Assembly (NCBI GenBank): GCA_000729835.1
Contig: JFHB01000042.1
Span: 62,001 to 126,000 of the forward strand
DNA length: 64,000 nt
Source of the DNA: Atkinsonella hypoxylon
Lineage: Eukaryota; Ascomycota; Sordariomycetes; Hypocreales; Clavicipitaceae
Reading direction: 5' to 3'
Part shown: one piece after another, positions 34,691-46,229 of the stretch
Layout of the letters: every line of letters starts with the position of its first letter
How positions within the stretch are numbered: the stretch's first letter is position 1
Translations under genes and position numbers: made by a program
The notes under the pieces: generated by a model
Database searches by the model: none
What the model was told of the DNA's origin: nothing
What the model saw: the letters and a program-made list of their open reading frames with translations, nothing else

Positions 34691-37600
34691 ATCGTGACGT
34701 AACTCGGCTCGCACACAAATACAACTAGGCTACACAGGATTCCATTGACGATTTCCCGCTCCATAAAGCAAAGAGGAAGTACGACTGGTGCGAAGATCGT
34801 GATATAGCATTGCATGCCAGATGACGAAGTCTCTTTTCAAGTGATTTCATATATACACAATTTCCTTTTTTTTTTTTAAATTCCGTTCTGTTCGTGCAGT
34901 TGCTGCTTTGTTAAGTTGAGAAATGCAATCGTGGTGCCATCAGGGACACCTACAGATGCCCGACGAGCAGTTTATTTCAATACAATTGTTCTTGGAAGTC
35001 GTGGCTTGAAAAAGACAGAAGGGCGGAGAATATATGGGTCGAAATCTTGCCGCCCTTCAAAAAAACTCCTCTGTGTTAATACCCTTAGTTTCGCGGATGG
35101 TCTCTTGCATGGAAGCCTCCTCGCAGCAGAGTCTCCATCTGAATTAAGACTGTACTCACGGAGCACGAGCATTGTTCCCAGTCGCCGACACAGAGAATTG
35201 GGTCGTTCAATTCAAGTCCGACTGTTACTGAAGGTCGTCGGGCTTGTGCAGATAAGTCTTGTTCACGGTTTCACAAGCGACATTAGATGGCGAGACACCT
35301 GATACATCGCTTCCGGATCTTGACATGGGATCTCGATAAGGGCAGGTGAATTCAACCTTTATTAACGTGGAAAACCGGTCTTTTGACGAAATATAATGCA
35401 CGAAATTTGGATCTGCAGAGTTCCCTCGCTCAAGAACTTACTTGAAGAATGCGCATAGATTCCTAGGCCGAAGACTATAACTATTCCTGTGACAGCTACA
35501 ATTGCATCCAGCTAGAAAGCCGCGCACAGATTATGAATCAGACGAATGAAATTCTCGTGACACTATGCCGGTGTTCCTTGGCGTGCAAGGTGCCTCAAAT
35601 GCCTCGCCCATGAACCATGCACCCATGAACAATAGACAAGCTTCTTACCATAATAAGAATGTAAACAAAGCACGGTCCCGTCCTTGGAAAGAAACGGAAG
35701 CGCACATGCGCTCCTCTGCCATATTAATGTGCAGACTGCTTCCCCATAATGATCATGTGTTAAGCATAGTCGCATTGGTAAAAAGCGGAACAAACATTGG
35801 TGGGAGTAATGCTAAACCGCGCAGTAGAAAATTGCTATCTTCCGGTTACAGACTAATTAGTGCTTACCGACACCCTCAGCATATTTTCGTGGCACGCCCT
35901 GGGGGTAATGAAATTGGAGTGGTATTTTGAACGCGCAGCAGCAACTAAACCCAAAACGGAAGAAGTGCCTCTACATACAAATTTCTCTGCAGAGATACCT
36001 CTGCTTGCTTTGCAGGAATAGCCTCTTTCGTTCCTCCTACCAAACTGTAATGGGGAACTGATTTCTTATTAGATCAATGCCTCGTCTTTATTACTGCAGC
36101 TACTGCAAGCTCGTTTTGTGTGGGGTTCTTTATATGCTTAAATTAAGTGGCCTAGTGCTGCTGTTGCTTGAATAATCCCAACATAGCCCAGCTGTAAGGG
36201 CTAGGGTTAGGGCTATAAGGATTGAAGCAATTAATCTAGCTGGTGAAAGCTATCTACAGTTGAATTCTAGTGTTAAGAGCTCTGTGTTGGGCACTGTTGC
36301 TGAATCTCTCGGTGTTGTATCCCTCTTCTTGTTATCAGGCCTTCTACAGCACTCGATAATTGCAGGGTGGAAAGAAAGGGCATTGTTGTGTGCAGAGAGT
36401 GGTAATAATGAAGGATTTAATGACTTTAATGATGGACAGGGGGGATTGAAGGGTTTGCAGTGATCAATGACTGGATCAGTCTGTTGCCTACAGAAATAAA
36501 GAGGAAGAGAGAGGGAACAACAAATGTTGTGCATCTTTGGGGGACTCCATTTGAAGCTTTTGGCGATCTCCACGAATTCCATGCGTTTGTATATATGTAA
36601 ATTATAGAGAGGGGAGTGCATCAGCGAGATCGAGGGGCGGCTGCTTATAAAAGTGGAGATTTAGCCGAAGAGCAATACTCATCATTGGTGGCGAGCAACC
36701 TAAATTATCCATACTATGAAAAGAGGGGGCTCCAGCTCATCTAAGGTCCAAGTGGAGAATTTTACCGACCAAACCTAGTTTGGCAAGTGGTGATAAATGT
36801 CCGCATACTCAGCATATAGCATCTCAAAGTCTATTAATTTGAATATTGTTAAGCAACAGTAGCGTCTTCAACAGCAGCTTTAAGGCCATACCCCTGACTC
36901 AGACTATGCTGCTGCGTATGCTGCGCATGTTCCATTCCGCACCGGGGACAGGCTGGACCTGAGATGAGCTGTGCGTCCCCAAAAGAGCTATGAGCGGTAG
37001 TTAGCTGCGGAGAAATGGCCCAAAGAGGTATGCTGTAAGCCCTCAGGCATGTATCTGGGTACCTAGGTAGTTGACCTCGGCACGGGTTCGAGGGAGGTAC
37101 TCCGTACTGACATTAATTAGTACGCTAGAACGGACTTTAGTGTTTCGATAATAAAGTGGGGACTGGAGTCATGCCACGGAGTAATGACGTTGGATTAACT
37201 ACAGGGTTCGATTAGAAGAACACGATGCATCGTTGATGGCACAGCCCGAGTCTGATCTCCTGCCCCATGTTTAATATTAATATTAAAGACGACTCCGTTT
37301 GACGTGGTAATGTCGTTAGCGCATTAAGCATTGGTTTTCCTGAGGCTGTGGGGCTTTTTCATTGCTGACTGTGTCGGCGGAGCAGTCGGAGTGATCGTCC
37401 GTCATAAACCCAGATCTTGGCCTTTGCGATGAGATTGACTGTTATCATGTCGCGCAACGCAATGGCTCTTTGTAAATTAGCATCATGCTGATGGTATCTG
37501 CATTGCCAAAGTGCTCAATGTCGATGACCAGGACTTGATTTCGGATCCTCACCCCCATGCCCTTGTCTAGCTTTGCACCGAAGGATCAAGCCTGCGCTGT

Positions 37601-39431
37601 GCCTTGTCTTTCTTTCTCTAGCATTCACCACAATCCCTCGAGCTCAGGCTCCGCGGCTGACCCACATTGGCATGAATACAAGGGAGGTACCTCCGCTACC
37701 CGGCAATCGCTAAATAAAGCCTCTGAAGACGCCGTTAATCACCCGCGCGGGAAGATGCAAAAAAATCGCGCCAAGTACTTCTATCACAGTAGCATGCGCA
37801 GGCAAGTAAATTAAAAGTATCTTCTATTTAGCCCTGTGCTGATTGGTCCACCTGCCCACTTGTCACCTTCCCCAGCCCTTATCACAGTCAAAGGGATGTG
37901 GTACTCATGAATCTCAATTGCCGCCTGCGTTGAATCAGCCTGCTCCACGGAGTACCAACGCCGACTTAGCTGCTCCCCTCCATCAAAAATACGTAAGAAA
38001 CAAGACATCGGAGACCACGAATGTGGTGTTTGAGTACAGAGTAGATTGCCCGATTTTGGGAAGGAAAGGCTTGAGTAGTCCGTACATCAGACATGGTCTT
38101 ATTTCGCCCATTCTTCTCGAAACAAATTGCCAAGAACCCCTCTGACCCCACCACAAACAATGGTGCGTTACCAAGGACCCGTACACGACGGGTCCTGCAA
38201 CCCTTTCCTCCTCTCGAGTCCTGACAATGTAACTAATTTTTCGTCCACTTGAGTCAAACCCGAGGGTAGTTACCATGACGCCCTGCAGGCTGTGCCCACA
38301 GTTTCGAAGGGAAGGGAGAAACTGTGTCTTATGACCCTTTTGAGTGAGGGGAAGTAAGCTGAAGGGCGGCTATTTAACGCCTCACGCATGAAATAGATAG
38401 ATTGGAGACTCGGCAGGGATAAGCCTTTCAACTTTCGTCTTTGTTTGTTGCACAGTCATAGACCTCGGCGCTATTGTCGACCGAAGAGAGATTTCTCACA
38501 AGCGTCGCGTAAACAAAGCAAACAAGGTAAACAAATGCGACGCGAACACGTCTTGACCCCGCCTGCAACACTCTGTCTGCAACCACGAAGTCACGTGCAC
38601 ATCTCAACCCCGTGGGTCCGTTCAACGCTGGTTCTAGTTAATACAGTGCTTTATTCCGTACCATCGCGCCGCTCAGATTTTGGTGAGAGTTCGGTGATGG
38701 ATGCCAACTCTGCAGGGTTTTTGTCAAATGTAATTAGTGAGATACATCCCGAGAAATATAAGTTAGAATAGCTTTTTAATCGGTGCACGAAACTCTTGCT
38801 AAAGATCAGAGTGGCGCGCGATGGTATGGACCTGGCGCTCCGTAGTACCAGCTTGGGGACGTCATCTGCTGAGCTTATTGTCTTAGTTCACCCTTGCGTC
38901 ATGCAGATGAATGTCATTGGACGACACGGAAGTCCATTGCTAGATATGATGATGTGCTTGCTGCCAGGCTAAGTTCTAAACGGCATGTTTGCGGCTATAT
39001 CACATGGAATAGAAGCTGCTCGGGTGATGAATAATATCAACTGATATTAACAGACCGTAGTTCCGTTGTCAAGCATTACTTGACCTACGTACAATGAATG
39101 ACCCGGGCAATGTCGCTGTCACCGCCATTGTGACCCCAAGCTCAGAATAATAAGAACAACATGCAAATCTATCTGAAAAGAAAACACCGTATTTCGGCAT
39201 CACCCAGGAGAATCCGGAAAAAGAAAACAAAATTACAGGGTAGCTCTCAACCAGGTGGGGGAGGGGAAGGGGGCAAGTTGATTAGTTGGTGGGGCACAAC
39301 AGGCGGTAGGTGACGGCAGAATATAATTATTTCTGGGAGCTTATAGACGGTCTATTACGAACGAAGAAATACAGAATGTCGGACGGCCAATTCGCGGTTC
39401 AAAAAGGTCTACGCTATACCCGAACCTAGAA

Positions 39432-42400
39432 ATGTCAAAGAAGAGAAAGAGAGGCAGCCGAGATGGGCAAGGTGCGGGAAGCGCTGGCTCGAAAAAGGCC
39501 AAAAAAGAGACGATGTCCATCGAATTGTCGTCAAACAGCAAACTGTCACTCGAAATCAAATCGTTTGCCGAAATACCAACAGGTGATGACCGAAAGCGAG
39601 AAGCTGATTTGTATGATATGCTGGGAAATATCGCTGAAGACACCAGGAACGAAGCGGCCGAATGTATAGTGTCAAGTCTACTCGAAGGTGAGGGTGCTTC
39701 AGAAGCGGTTCTTGAGAGACACCTCAATCGTAGGCTGTTTAGAGGCCTTGCAAGTGGCCGCGAGGGTTCCCGTCTAGGGTTCAGTTTGGTCATCACAGAA
39801 ATATTGTCACAGCTCTTCAGTGATCGCGGACTGGCGAAAGGGAAATACCCGGGGCTGACATTCGACAAAGTCCTCGCAATGCTTGCGGATAGGACTCAAC
39901 CCGTGGGAAACATCTCCGGCCAAGAAGAACGCGACCACCTATTTGGTCAGCTCTTTGGCCTTGAATGTTTTGTTAAGTGCAAGATCTTATTCAAAGACAT
40001 CACCAGGTGGAACGCAGTTCTTGAAATGCTGCTCAAGCTCGGCAACAAAAAAATCTGGTTACGGCCGCAATGTGGCTGGATACTAGTTCAAGCGCTGGAG
40101 CAAATGTCCGAGGAAACCACCAAAGCAACGTTGTCCAAAGTTGCTGAAGTGGGCATGGCTAGGACCCCTGAAGGAGTGGCTGCCTGGATCGTGTCCTTAA
40201 CTCGCTATCCCAAACTCCAACTCCCACCGTGGAACAATCCACTGTCAAACAAGTCATTGGGGGATCTTGCGGCTGTCTTGAAAGAGAGCTTCAAGGAATC
40301 AGCCAAGGATCCCAAAGAGAAGCAGAACAATGTCAAGCATGCATCCTGGAGTGCTCAACTCCATTTTGTTTGGGACATCATCTTAGCACGCTTTCTTAGT
40401 ACCAGCGACAATCCAAAAGAAGAAGATTTTGAGCAATTCTGGAGCCGAGTTGTTGATGGTACGTGACATCGACCAATATCCCCCAATCATATGTTAGCCG
40501 CTAATTTTGGGCAGACGGACTATTCTCCAAGCAAGCCACAGATGGACAAAAGTTCAAAGGATTCATGGTGTTTGAAAAGATGTTGAAGGGCTTTAGTGAG
40601 ACCCCTGTCCGGCTGCAAGCATTATTCAGCCGTAACTTCATGTCTTGCCTCCTGAATCAAGCTTCGAAAGAGGATCGTTACCTGCATCGAGCAGCAACCA
40701 AGGCATTGAAGGCTATCGAGGAGATAGTATCATCAGATCCTGCTACCTTGCCTCCAATACTTGACAGTCTTCTGGGTAAAAAAGGGACATATGCTTTCGA
40801 TCAAAGAACCAACAGCAAAACAGTGGACAAACTCCTGCAAAATATCAATGAGCAGAATTTGGAGTCTGTCCTAGCTGTTGTCCGTCAACCCATCAAGCTC
40901 CTGAAGAAACAGGAACTTGCGGAAGCACAAGCTACCTTGAGGACTTACTGTGACTATCTAGCGAAGATTCTTAACACCTTTGCGTCAGCATCTACACAGC
41001 ACGAGAAGTTAAATGTACAAGACAAAAAGTCAAGTGAAAGGAGAAATGGTGCAGCGACAGATATAGCGCGGGGCTCTTTTGATTTAGCCTTGCAGGAACT
41101 TACCATCGTGGCTTATGGGAAACCAGCCGAGATACCCAAAGATGTCCTGACTGATCAAATAAGAGAGATGTGTCGATTCCGTCTCGATACTGCTCTTGCA
41201 AAGCTTGCTCGCGCCAGCACCGACTTTACGACCTTCTGTAAGGCTGTTGCATCGATAGAGTCCAGCTCCATTACCATGACGATGGAGCTCAAGAAAGCCA
41301 GGGACGTGGCACTTGTCCGCATGAGCAAACTCTTGAAGAGTAAATCTGGCGCGGCACAAGGGTTGGCATTGCTCCATGCCATATCTATCTTCCAGCTATA
41401 CAATGAAGATCCTGACGCAATGGAAGTGTTGGATGACCTGCGTCAATGCTACAACAAGCTAAGATCTGGGCTTGAAAATGGTAAAACGAGTGAAGGAGGC
41501 TTGGAAATATTGGTCGAGATACTCCTCTCAATGGTTGCCAGACCATCTTCTTTAATGAGACAAATTTCTCAGCAAATCTTTAGTGTCTTTACTAATCAGA
41601 TGTCGGCAGAAAGTATTGAACTTCTGACGGGACCTCTAGCCACGGGAGAGAGCACCAAGGGTCAACAGGAGCTTTTCAATACCGAAGACGGCGCAATGGA
41701 GCTTGGAAGCGACGTCTCTGAAGATGATGAGGAAGAAGACAGCTGTGTTGAAGTCGAGGACGTATCTGACTTTGAGATGGATTCAGACATTGAGTTTGTG
41801 GGGCTGAACGGTGATGAAGACGGAGAAGATGAAAATGACGATTCGAACGAGGAGCCTGAGGATGAAGAAAATGATGAGTTTGGTGGCGAAAACAAGAAGG
41901 AGAAAGCTGAAAGGAGGGTCAATGAGAAAGGAGAATGGGAGAACCCCGAAGAACTGGACGACATTCTCGGCAAGATTCTTAAGAGCCACCGTCTTGACAA
42001 GGACACCGAGGCCCAGTCGTCAGAGGATGAAGGAGACATGTCAGACTCTCAAATGTTTGCTCTCGAGGAACAGTTATCAGCGGCCATTGCTCCACGCATC
42101 AAAGCAATCAAGACCAACACGAGAAAGCAAAAAAAGGATGCGAAACAATCCGTCGTCAACTTCAAGCATCGCATACTCGACCTTCTCGACATCTACGTTA
42201 AAAACGAGCCATTCAACCGCCTTTCTTTCTCCATCTTATTGCCTTTACTCAACCTCCTGAGAACTACATCAACGAAGTCCCTTGTCAAGAGAGCCTCCGA
42301 AGTGATTCTCAACCTTCGCAAAGCGCTCAAAAAGGACCGAAGTGGCTCTCAAGGCGATCCCCGTGACTCCTCTGCCGAAGAGCTGCTGCCTCTGTTGCTG

Positions 42401-42631
42401 CAATGCCACGAGGAAGCCGGCAAGGACGATTCGCAGGCGTATGGCAAGGCAGCCAGTGCAGCCAGTCTGATCGTCGCATCGACCATGTTCAAGCGGAACC
42501 GGGAGTCGATCGAGCAGATTGCGGCTGTGTACGCCAAGACGGAGGCTGCCTGGGTGCTGAATAAGGCTAAGATGCATGGCTCGTTTTTCAGGGACTGGCA
42601 TGACTGGGTGCAGAGTATACGTAGTGCTTAA
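39432..42631 (+). CDS. POL5: Pol5/MYBBP1A-like nucleolar protein (two exons)
   Basis: Exons 39432-40458 and 40515-42631 encode 1047 residues. The 56-nt intron (GTACGT...GGCAG) splits an Asp codon and restores RVVDDGLFSKQATDG. Although named DNA polymerase phi, Pol5 is a HEAT-repeat protein of the nucleolus that acts in rRNA synthesis and 60S assembly. The N-terminus is basic (MSKKRKRGSRDGQG, KKAKK), a likely nuclear signal. Family blocks follow: RLFRGLASGREGSRLGFSLV and GRLF-like LFGQLFGLECFVKC. A long acidic stretch rich in Asp/Glu (for example DDEEEDSCVEVEDVSDFEMD and the DE run after it) lies at about two-thirds of the length. A final helical domain ends FFRDWHDWVQSIRSA. Length and layout match yeast Pol5 (1022 residues). 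It is convergent with PRE10. Confidence 0.93.
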
Positions 42632-43087
42632 TAAAGGGGTTGGGTAACTTACCTCGTATTTAACGATACACTAACTATTGCGTGACGGATGTACAGTGGT
42701 CATTTTTTGGCACTCGATGACTTGTCATTCTCATTGGCATCAGGTGCTGTGTTTCTTGGACGTGGCTTGTGAGGTCCTTGTTGGTCTGTCCGATGAAGAA
42801 GAGGCTGTAGAACTTTTACGCGCATCCTGATCAGGAGCTCATGTACTTTGCTTTCTACTGTCTGGCGTGGTTGCCCTTCTTCCTTGCATGTCGCTTCATC
42901 TAAGGAATGAGAATCGCGGACGTATATGATCAAAATCACATGCTTTGATTTCCAACGCTGGTGATGAAGTATTGATTGCTCTATGAACTTGTCATTTGCG
43001 ATGATAGTACAAGTGCTTCCGTCAGCGTGGGTAACTCGAGGCCTCGTGTCATCCAGTTTCTTTTTCTACTGCTCTAGCCTTCCGTCC
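42632..43087. other. convergent 3' region POL5 / PRE10
   Basis: About 450 bp between convergent genes. I see only 3' untranslated sequence and no further gene. Confidence 0.45.
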
Positions 43088-44122
43088 CTACTCCTCCATT
43101 TTGTCGTCAGCTTTCTGGTCGATGTCCTCGTCGGTATCTGTCTCATCTTCGTCCACCTTTGCTAATCTCTCCGCCTCCTCTTTCAACTCCTTGGGAACCT
43201 CCACGTGCCGGCCCTTGGTAGGTCCATCTACACCACTGATCCAAGTCATTTCCAGTTCAAAATCTTTGTCCTTGTTGTCCTTTTGCGCAACGTATATGAT
43301 TCTGGCAGCCTCCTTGACGGCTTGCTCCAATGTCATAGTCCCTGATTGCAGGTCCAGCTTCTCCAGTTCTGCCTTGGCAGCTTGGCGGCCTTTGCCCGTT
43401 GCAGCACCATAGTAGCCCCAGTACATACCGCTGGGCTCAATCATGTACAGAAATGGGCCGCCGTGCTTCCCAGGCACCTTACCTCCAGCGCCACAATTGG
43501 GTCCAGAGCCCACTTCTCCATCAACAGGTGTTTCTTCAGAGGTATCGACACCGCCTACGATGGCGGTAATGCCAAACGGTCGCACAGAGCCGTACATGGT
43601 GTATGCCTGGAGGTAACCGCCCATTCTGGAGGCAAGGTCGGAGGTCGGAATTGGGGTTTTGAAGTTCTCGCGCCAGTTGAAGGATTCGTCGCGAGCTCGT
43701 TCAACGAAGTGGCGTCCATCGGGGACCATTCCTGAGTAGACCTACACGGATTATGGGTAGGAATTTAGTCAAGGAGATTGCCAGAAGAGGACGCAAGACA
43801 AAGCACATACCACTCCAATATGGTTATCGACTGTGTCAATTCTCTTGTTTGCGCCGGCCTTTAGCAGCTTTGATGTCACTACCTTCTCGAGGGCCAGGAC
43901 GACCCCGTCCTTACAGCGAATGCCGATTGACGTGCCGCCATTCTCTACAGCTTTGACGGCGTATTCAACCTGAAAATTCCGCCCATCTGGCGAGAAAATA
44001 GAGTTCAGAAGATCGTAACCTGTACCTATCGACGTCTGCAAGACGGATTTCCGTTTAATTAGCTAGCTATACAAAATGGCTGCTTTAGCAAGCGCTTCAA
44101 GCTTGTGGGTAACCCTCACCAT
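43088..44122 (-). CDS. PRE10: 20S proteasome subunit alpha7 (Pre10/PSMA3) (three exons)
   Basis: Minus-strand exons are 44120-44122 (only the ATG), 43811-44035 and 43088-43741, giving 293 residues. The introns are 84 nt (GTGAGG...TTGCAG) and 69 nt (GTATGT...TGTAG). The joined N-terminus M-TSIGTGYDLLNSIFSPDG matches alpha7 of yeast and is the alpha-ring gating signature. Then come GRNFQVEYAVKAVENGG, HIGVVYSGMVPDGRH across the second splice, SVRPFGITAIVGGVD and EPSGMYWGYYGAATGKGRQ. Alpha subunits form the outer ring and gate substrate entry, and they have no catalytic Thr. Relative to yeast there is an insert of about 27 residues rich in Gly (between GGVD and FLYMIEPSG). The C-terminus is long and acidic (DEDETDTDEDIDQKADDKMEE), typical of alpha7. 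The ATG-only first exon is required to obtain the conserved N-terminus. Confidence 0.95.
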
Positions 44123-44374
44123 GATGCTTATCTGTTCGCCGCGAAGTCTATTTTAGATACAACGTCGTTGAGACGTAACGCGTTGTGCTGTGAGTTGGGC
44201 GAAAGCTGGAAGGGGAACGAGGGCGACGTGAGCATGGATGGAGCTTCATTACCAGGCAGCTTCAGCTGCGTATTGCGATAGCCCAGTTGCGAGGCTGGAC
44301 AGGACTGCATGCCTAAGGCGCTAATATTGGCTGTTCTGACACCAGCCACAGGTGAGGTCAACCGCGGTTGTGGC

Positions 44375-44737
44375 TCAGGCGCGCTGTGGCCTGGTGCAGC
44401 TATTTATTACCCGTACCCGGTACTTGGCTTGGTCGGATCCGGATCTCGGCCTCAACTGCACGCATCGTGTTAGGTACCGATACAAATCTTCGCAGACTAG
44501 AGTTGACGAGCACGTATCATAAGGGTTACAACATACTCGCTCACTACCCAAGTTGGTCTGTTGCACGGTTTCAGGCCGCACAGAAATATAAACACCAGTG
44601 TCATGGCTCGCACTATATTCCTTCTCGGCTCGTAGCTCTTGGAACTCCTCGGCAGTGACATTTTTTGTGCATATGTAGTGCGATGTTTCTGGATATATTA
44701 AAATAGTGCCTGGCTGAGGCTCATTCGTCGATGACAT
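44375..44737 (-). CDS. doubtful hypothetical ORF
   Basis: From the ATG at 44737 a frame of 120 residues is open. The first 68 residues (MSSTNEPQPGTILIYPETSH, then YICTKNVTAEEFQELRAEKE) have normal amino-acid composition. A possible intron (GTATGT...CTCTAG) would follow and change the C-terminus. I do not recognise it. It may be a small lineage-specific gene or chance. Confidence 0.2.
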   Translation of the reverse strand: MSSTNEPQPGTILIYPETSHYICTKNVTAEEFQELRAEKEYSASHDTGVYISVRPETVQQTNLGSERVCCNPYDTCSSTLVCEDLYRYLTRCVQLRPRSGSDQAKYRVRVINSCTRPQRA

Positions 44738-45270
44738 ACATGAACGAGTTCTAAGAATAGATGCTCCCACGCGGATGCTCAAGAACAGAACGCATTAATG
44801 ATGGCTGCTTGACTCGCTAGAGTTTCAGTGCTGTTTCTGACACTGATATACCTGGTTGGGGATCCCAGCACACACATTAACGGTGAGGCCAAAGCTGTTC
44901 TTCTTTGGCAAGGTTGGCATGGGAATTAAGTAAAGCCGGGCTGTTTTTGAAAGGACAAGTCAGTTTTTCAAGACGGGTCGTTGGCCTGGCATGCTGGTGA
45001 ACCAACAAAAATCAAAAGCAACTGGTCGTCACTTATATCTTTTCGCGTCTCTTGATGCTTCCTTGGATCATTTTGACTCTTCATGCAGGCGGCGACTGTC
45101 AATTCCCTGATTGGACGACCTTTCGACGTGGCCAACATTTCTGGGAAAACACACACTTGCTTGATGGTTGGCCACAGGATTGGCCGCATGATCAGCTAAG
45201 ATGCCGCACGAGCAATCGATGACGGCCTGATGGCAACATTGATGAATGGCAGGAGCGGGAGTTGCGTCAC

Positions 45271-45339
45271 AGATTGCCCCCTCCATTGCCCTCTATTGAT
45301 TGCCCCCCATTGATTGCCCCCCCATTGATTGCCCTCCAT
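45271..45339. repeat. imperfect tandem repeat of ATTGATTGCCCCCC
   Basis: Four to five imperfect copies of a unit close to CATTGATTGCCCCC in tandem. It lies in non-coding DNA and differs between copies mainly in the length of the C run. Confidence 0.8.
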
Positions 45340-46229
45340 CTCTGCCGCTAAAACAGCCAAGGGTCGACAAATCAATCACCAGACACTTTTTTTTTTTTAA
45401 AAGGGTGGCCCGCTAACATCCGAGGGTTCAAGGGTTCAATGTTGTCTTGGGGAATGTGGGTTAAAAGTGCCCTTTTTTTGTCGACCGCGTGGACAGCCCT
45501 CCTCTTCCTGCACGTCTCCTGGCCACACCTAAGCTCCTACTTTTCTCCCTGAAATCATCTTGTCGAAACGAACTGTGTAGGCCATGGTCTGAAAATCAGC
45601 GTCGTAGGACATCGATATGGCCAGGTCCATCCCGCCGCCACTAGGCCTCTAATGCCCACCGCTGTAAGTCCACCGCTGTAAGTCCACCGCTCCCTGAGCT
45701 GGGACACCCATGGTGTGCAGCCTCTGTCAACAGCCGCCTGGAAAAGCCCAGGACGCGCGCAGTCGATCACTGACGTGACTTATCTGCACCTGCCTTGTAA
45801 AAGCAGTTCACCTCCTCTCCTGACTCATACGACCAGACCAGACCTTACTTTTAAACTAAACTATTGCATAACTCGCTTCTCTTCATTCACTGTTCGCCTG
45901 ATTTCTTGCCCAAGTAGCATAGTCGAAATAGATATTGATTCATCCTTGGCTCCCTTTCCAGGTAACCGTTCGAAAAGAGAAACAACTCGTCCACGTCTCC
46001 GTCCTCGTCCCTCGGCCCCCTCCTTGCTGCCGCTTGGTACCCAACCGCATAACAACCCAACCGAGTCGCCGGTTCAGAATAAGAAACCACTACGGCAAAC
46101 AAGAAAAAAAAAAAAAAAATTACAAAACTGACTTTATAGCCAAAGAGGGTGCGAAATATCGACATCGACTTGACGAGCAGATTAAAACCTTCGTCCCGAA
46201 ATTTTTGGTAACCATTCCCTGTTTGGCAT

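Larger units (their letters stand above)
32736..39431. other. 6.7-kb gene-poor region
   Basis: No gene is supported with confidence. The left end is the CDC25 promoter. Contents I can see are the 8-bp tandem repeat at 33556-33593, a Met-Tyr-Pro coding repeat at 34487-34522 in a weak open frame, an A/T-rich segment at about 34.8-37 kb, a pair of telomere-like TTAGGG words near 36200, TACGGAGTA and GGTACCTAGGTA motifs at 33531, 37059 and 37098, and the POL5 promoter at the right end. Lower CpG and higher TpA at 36.0-36.7 kb suggest repeat-induced point mutation of an old element, which is inference. Confidence 0.5.
44123..46229. other. intergenic region upstream of PRE10
   Basis: About 2.1 kb between divergent genes. 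It includes one doubtful minus-strand frame (44375-44737), a G/C-rich imperfect tandem repeat at 45271-45339, a 14-bp repeat near 45657-45693, a T10 run near 45390 and a poly-A tract near 46105-46118. The stretch 45800-46229 is probably the leader of the next plus-strand gene. Confidence 0.45.

Noticed and set aside
34916..35302. 128-codon plus-strand ORF in the gene desert
   Set aside because: There is no domain or repeat, the composition is noisy, and no neighbouring exon could be linked.
36190..36220. Telomere-like words (AGGGCTAGGGTTAGGGCT)
   Set aside because: There are only about two TTAGGG-like units, embedded in AT-rich DNA, with housekeeping genes on both sides. This is too short to be a telomere or a convincing interstitial array.
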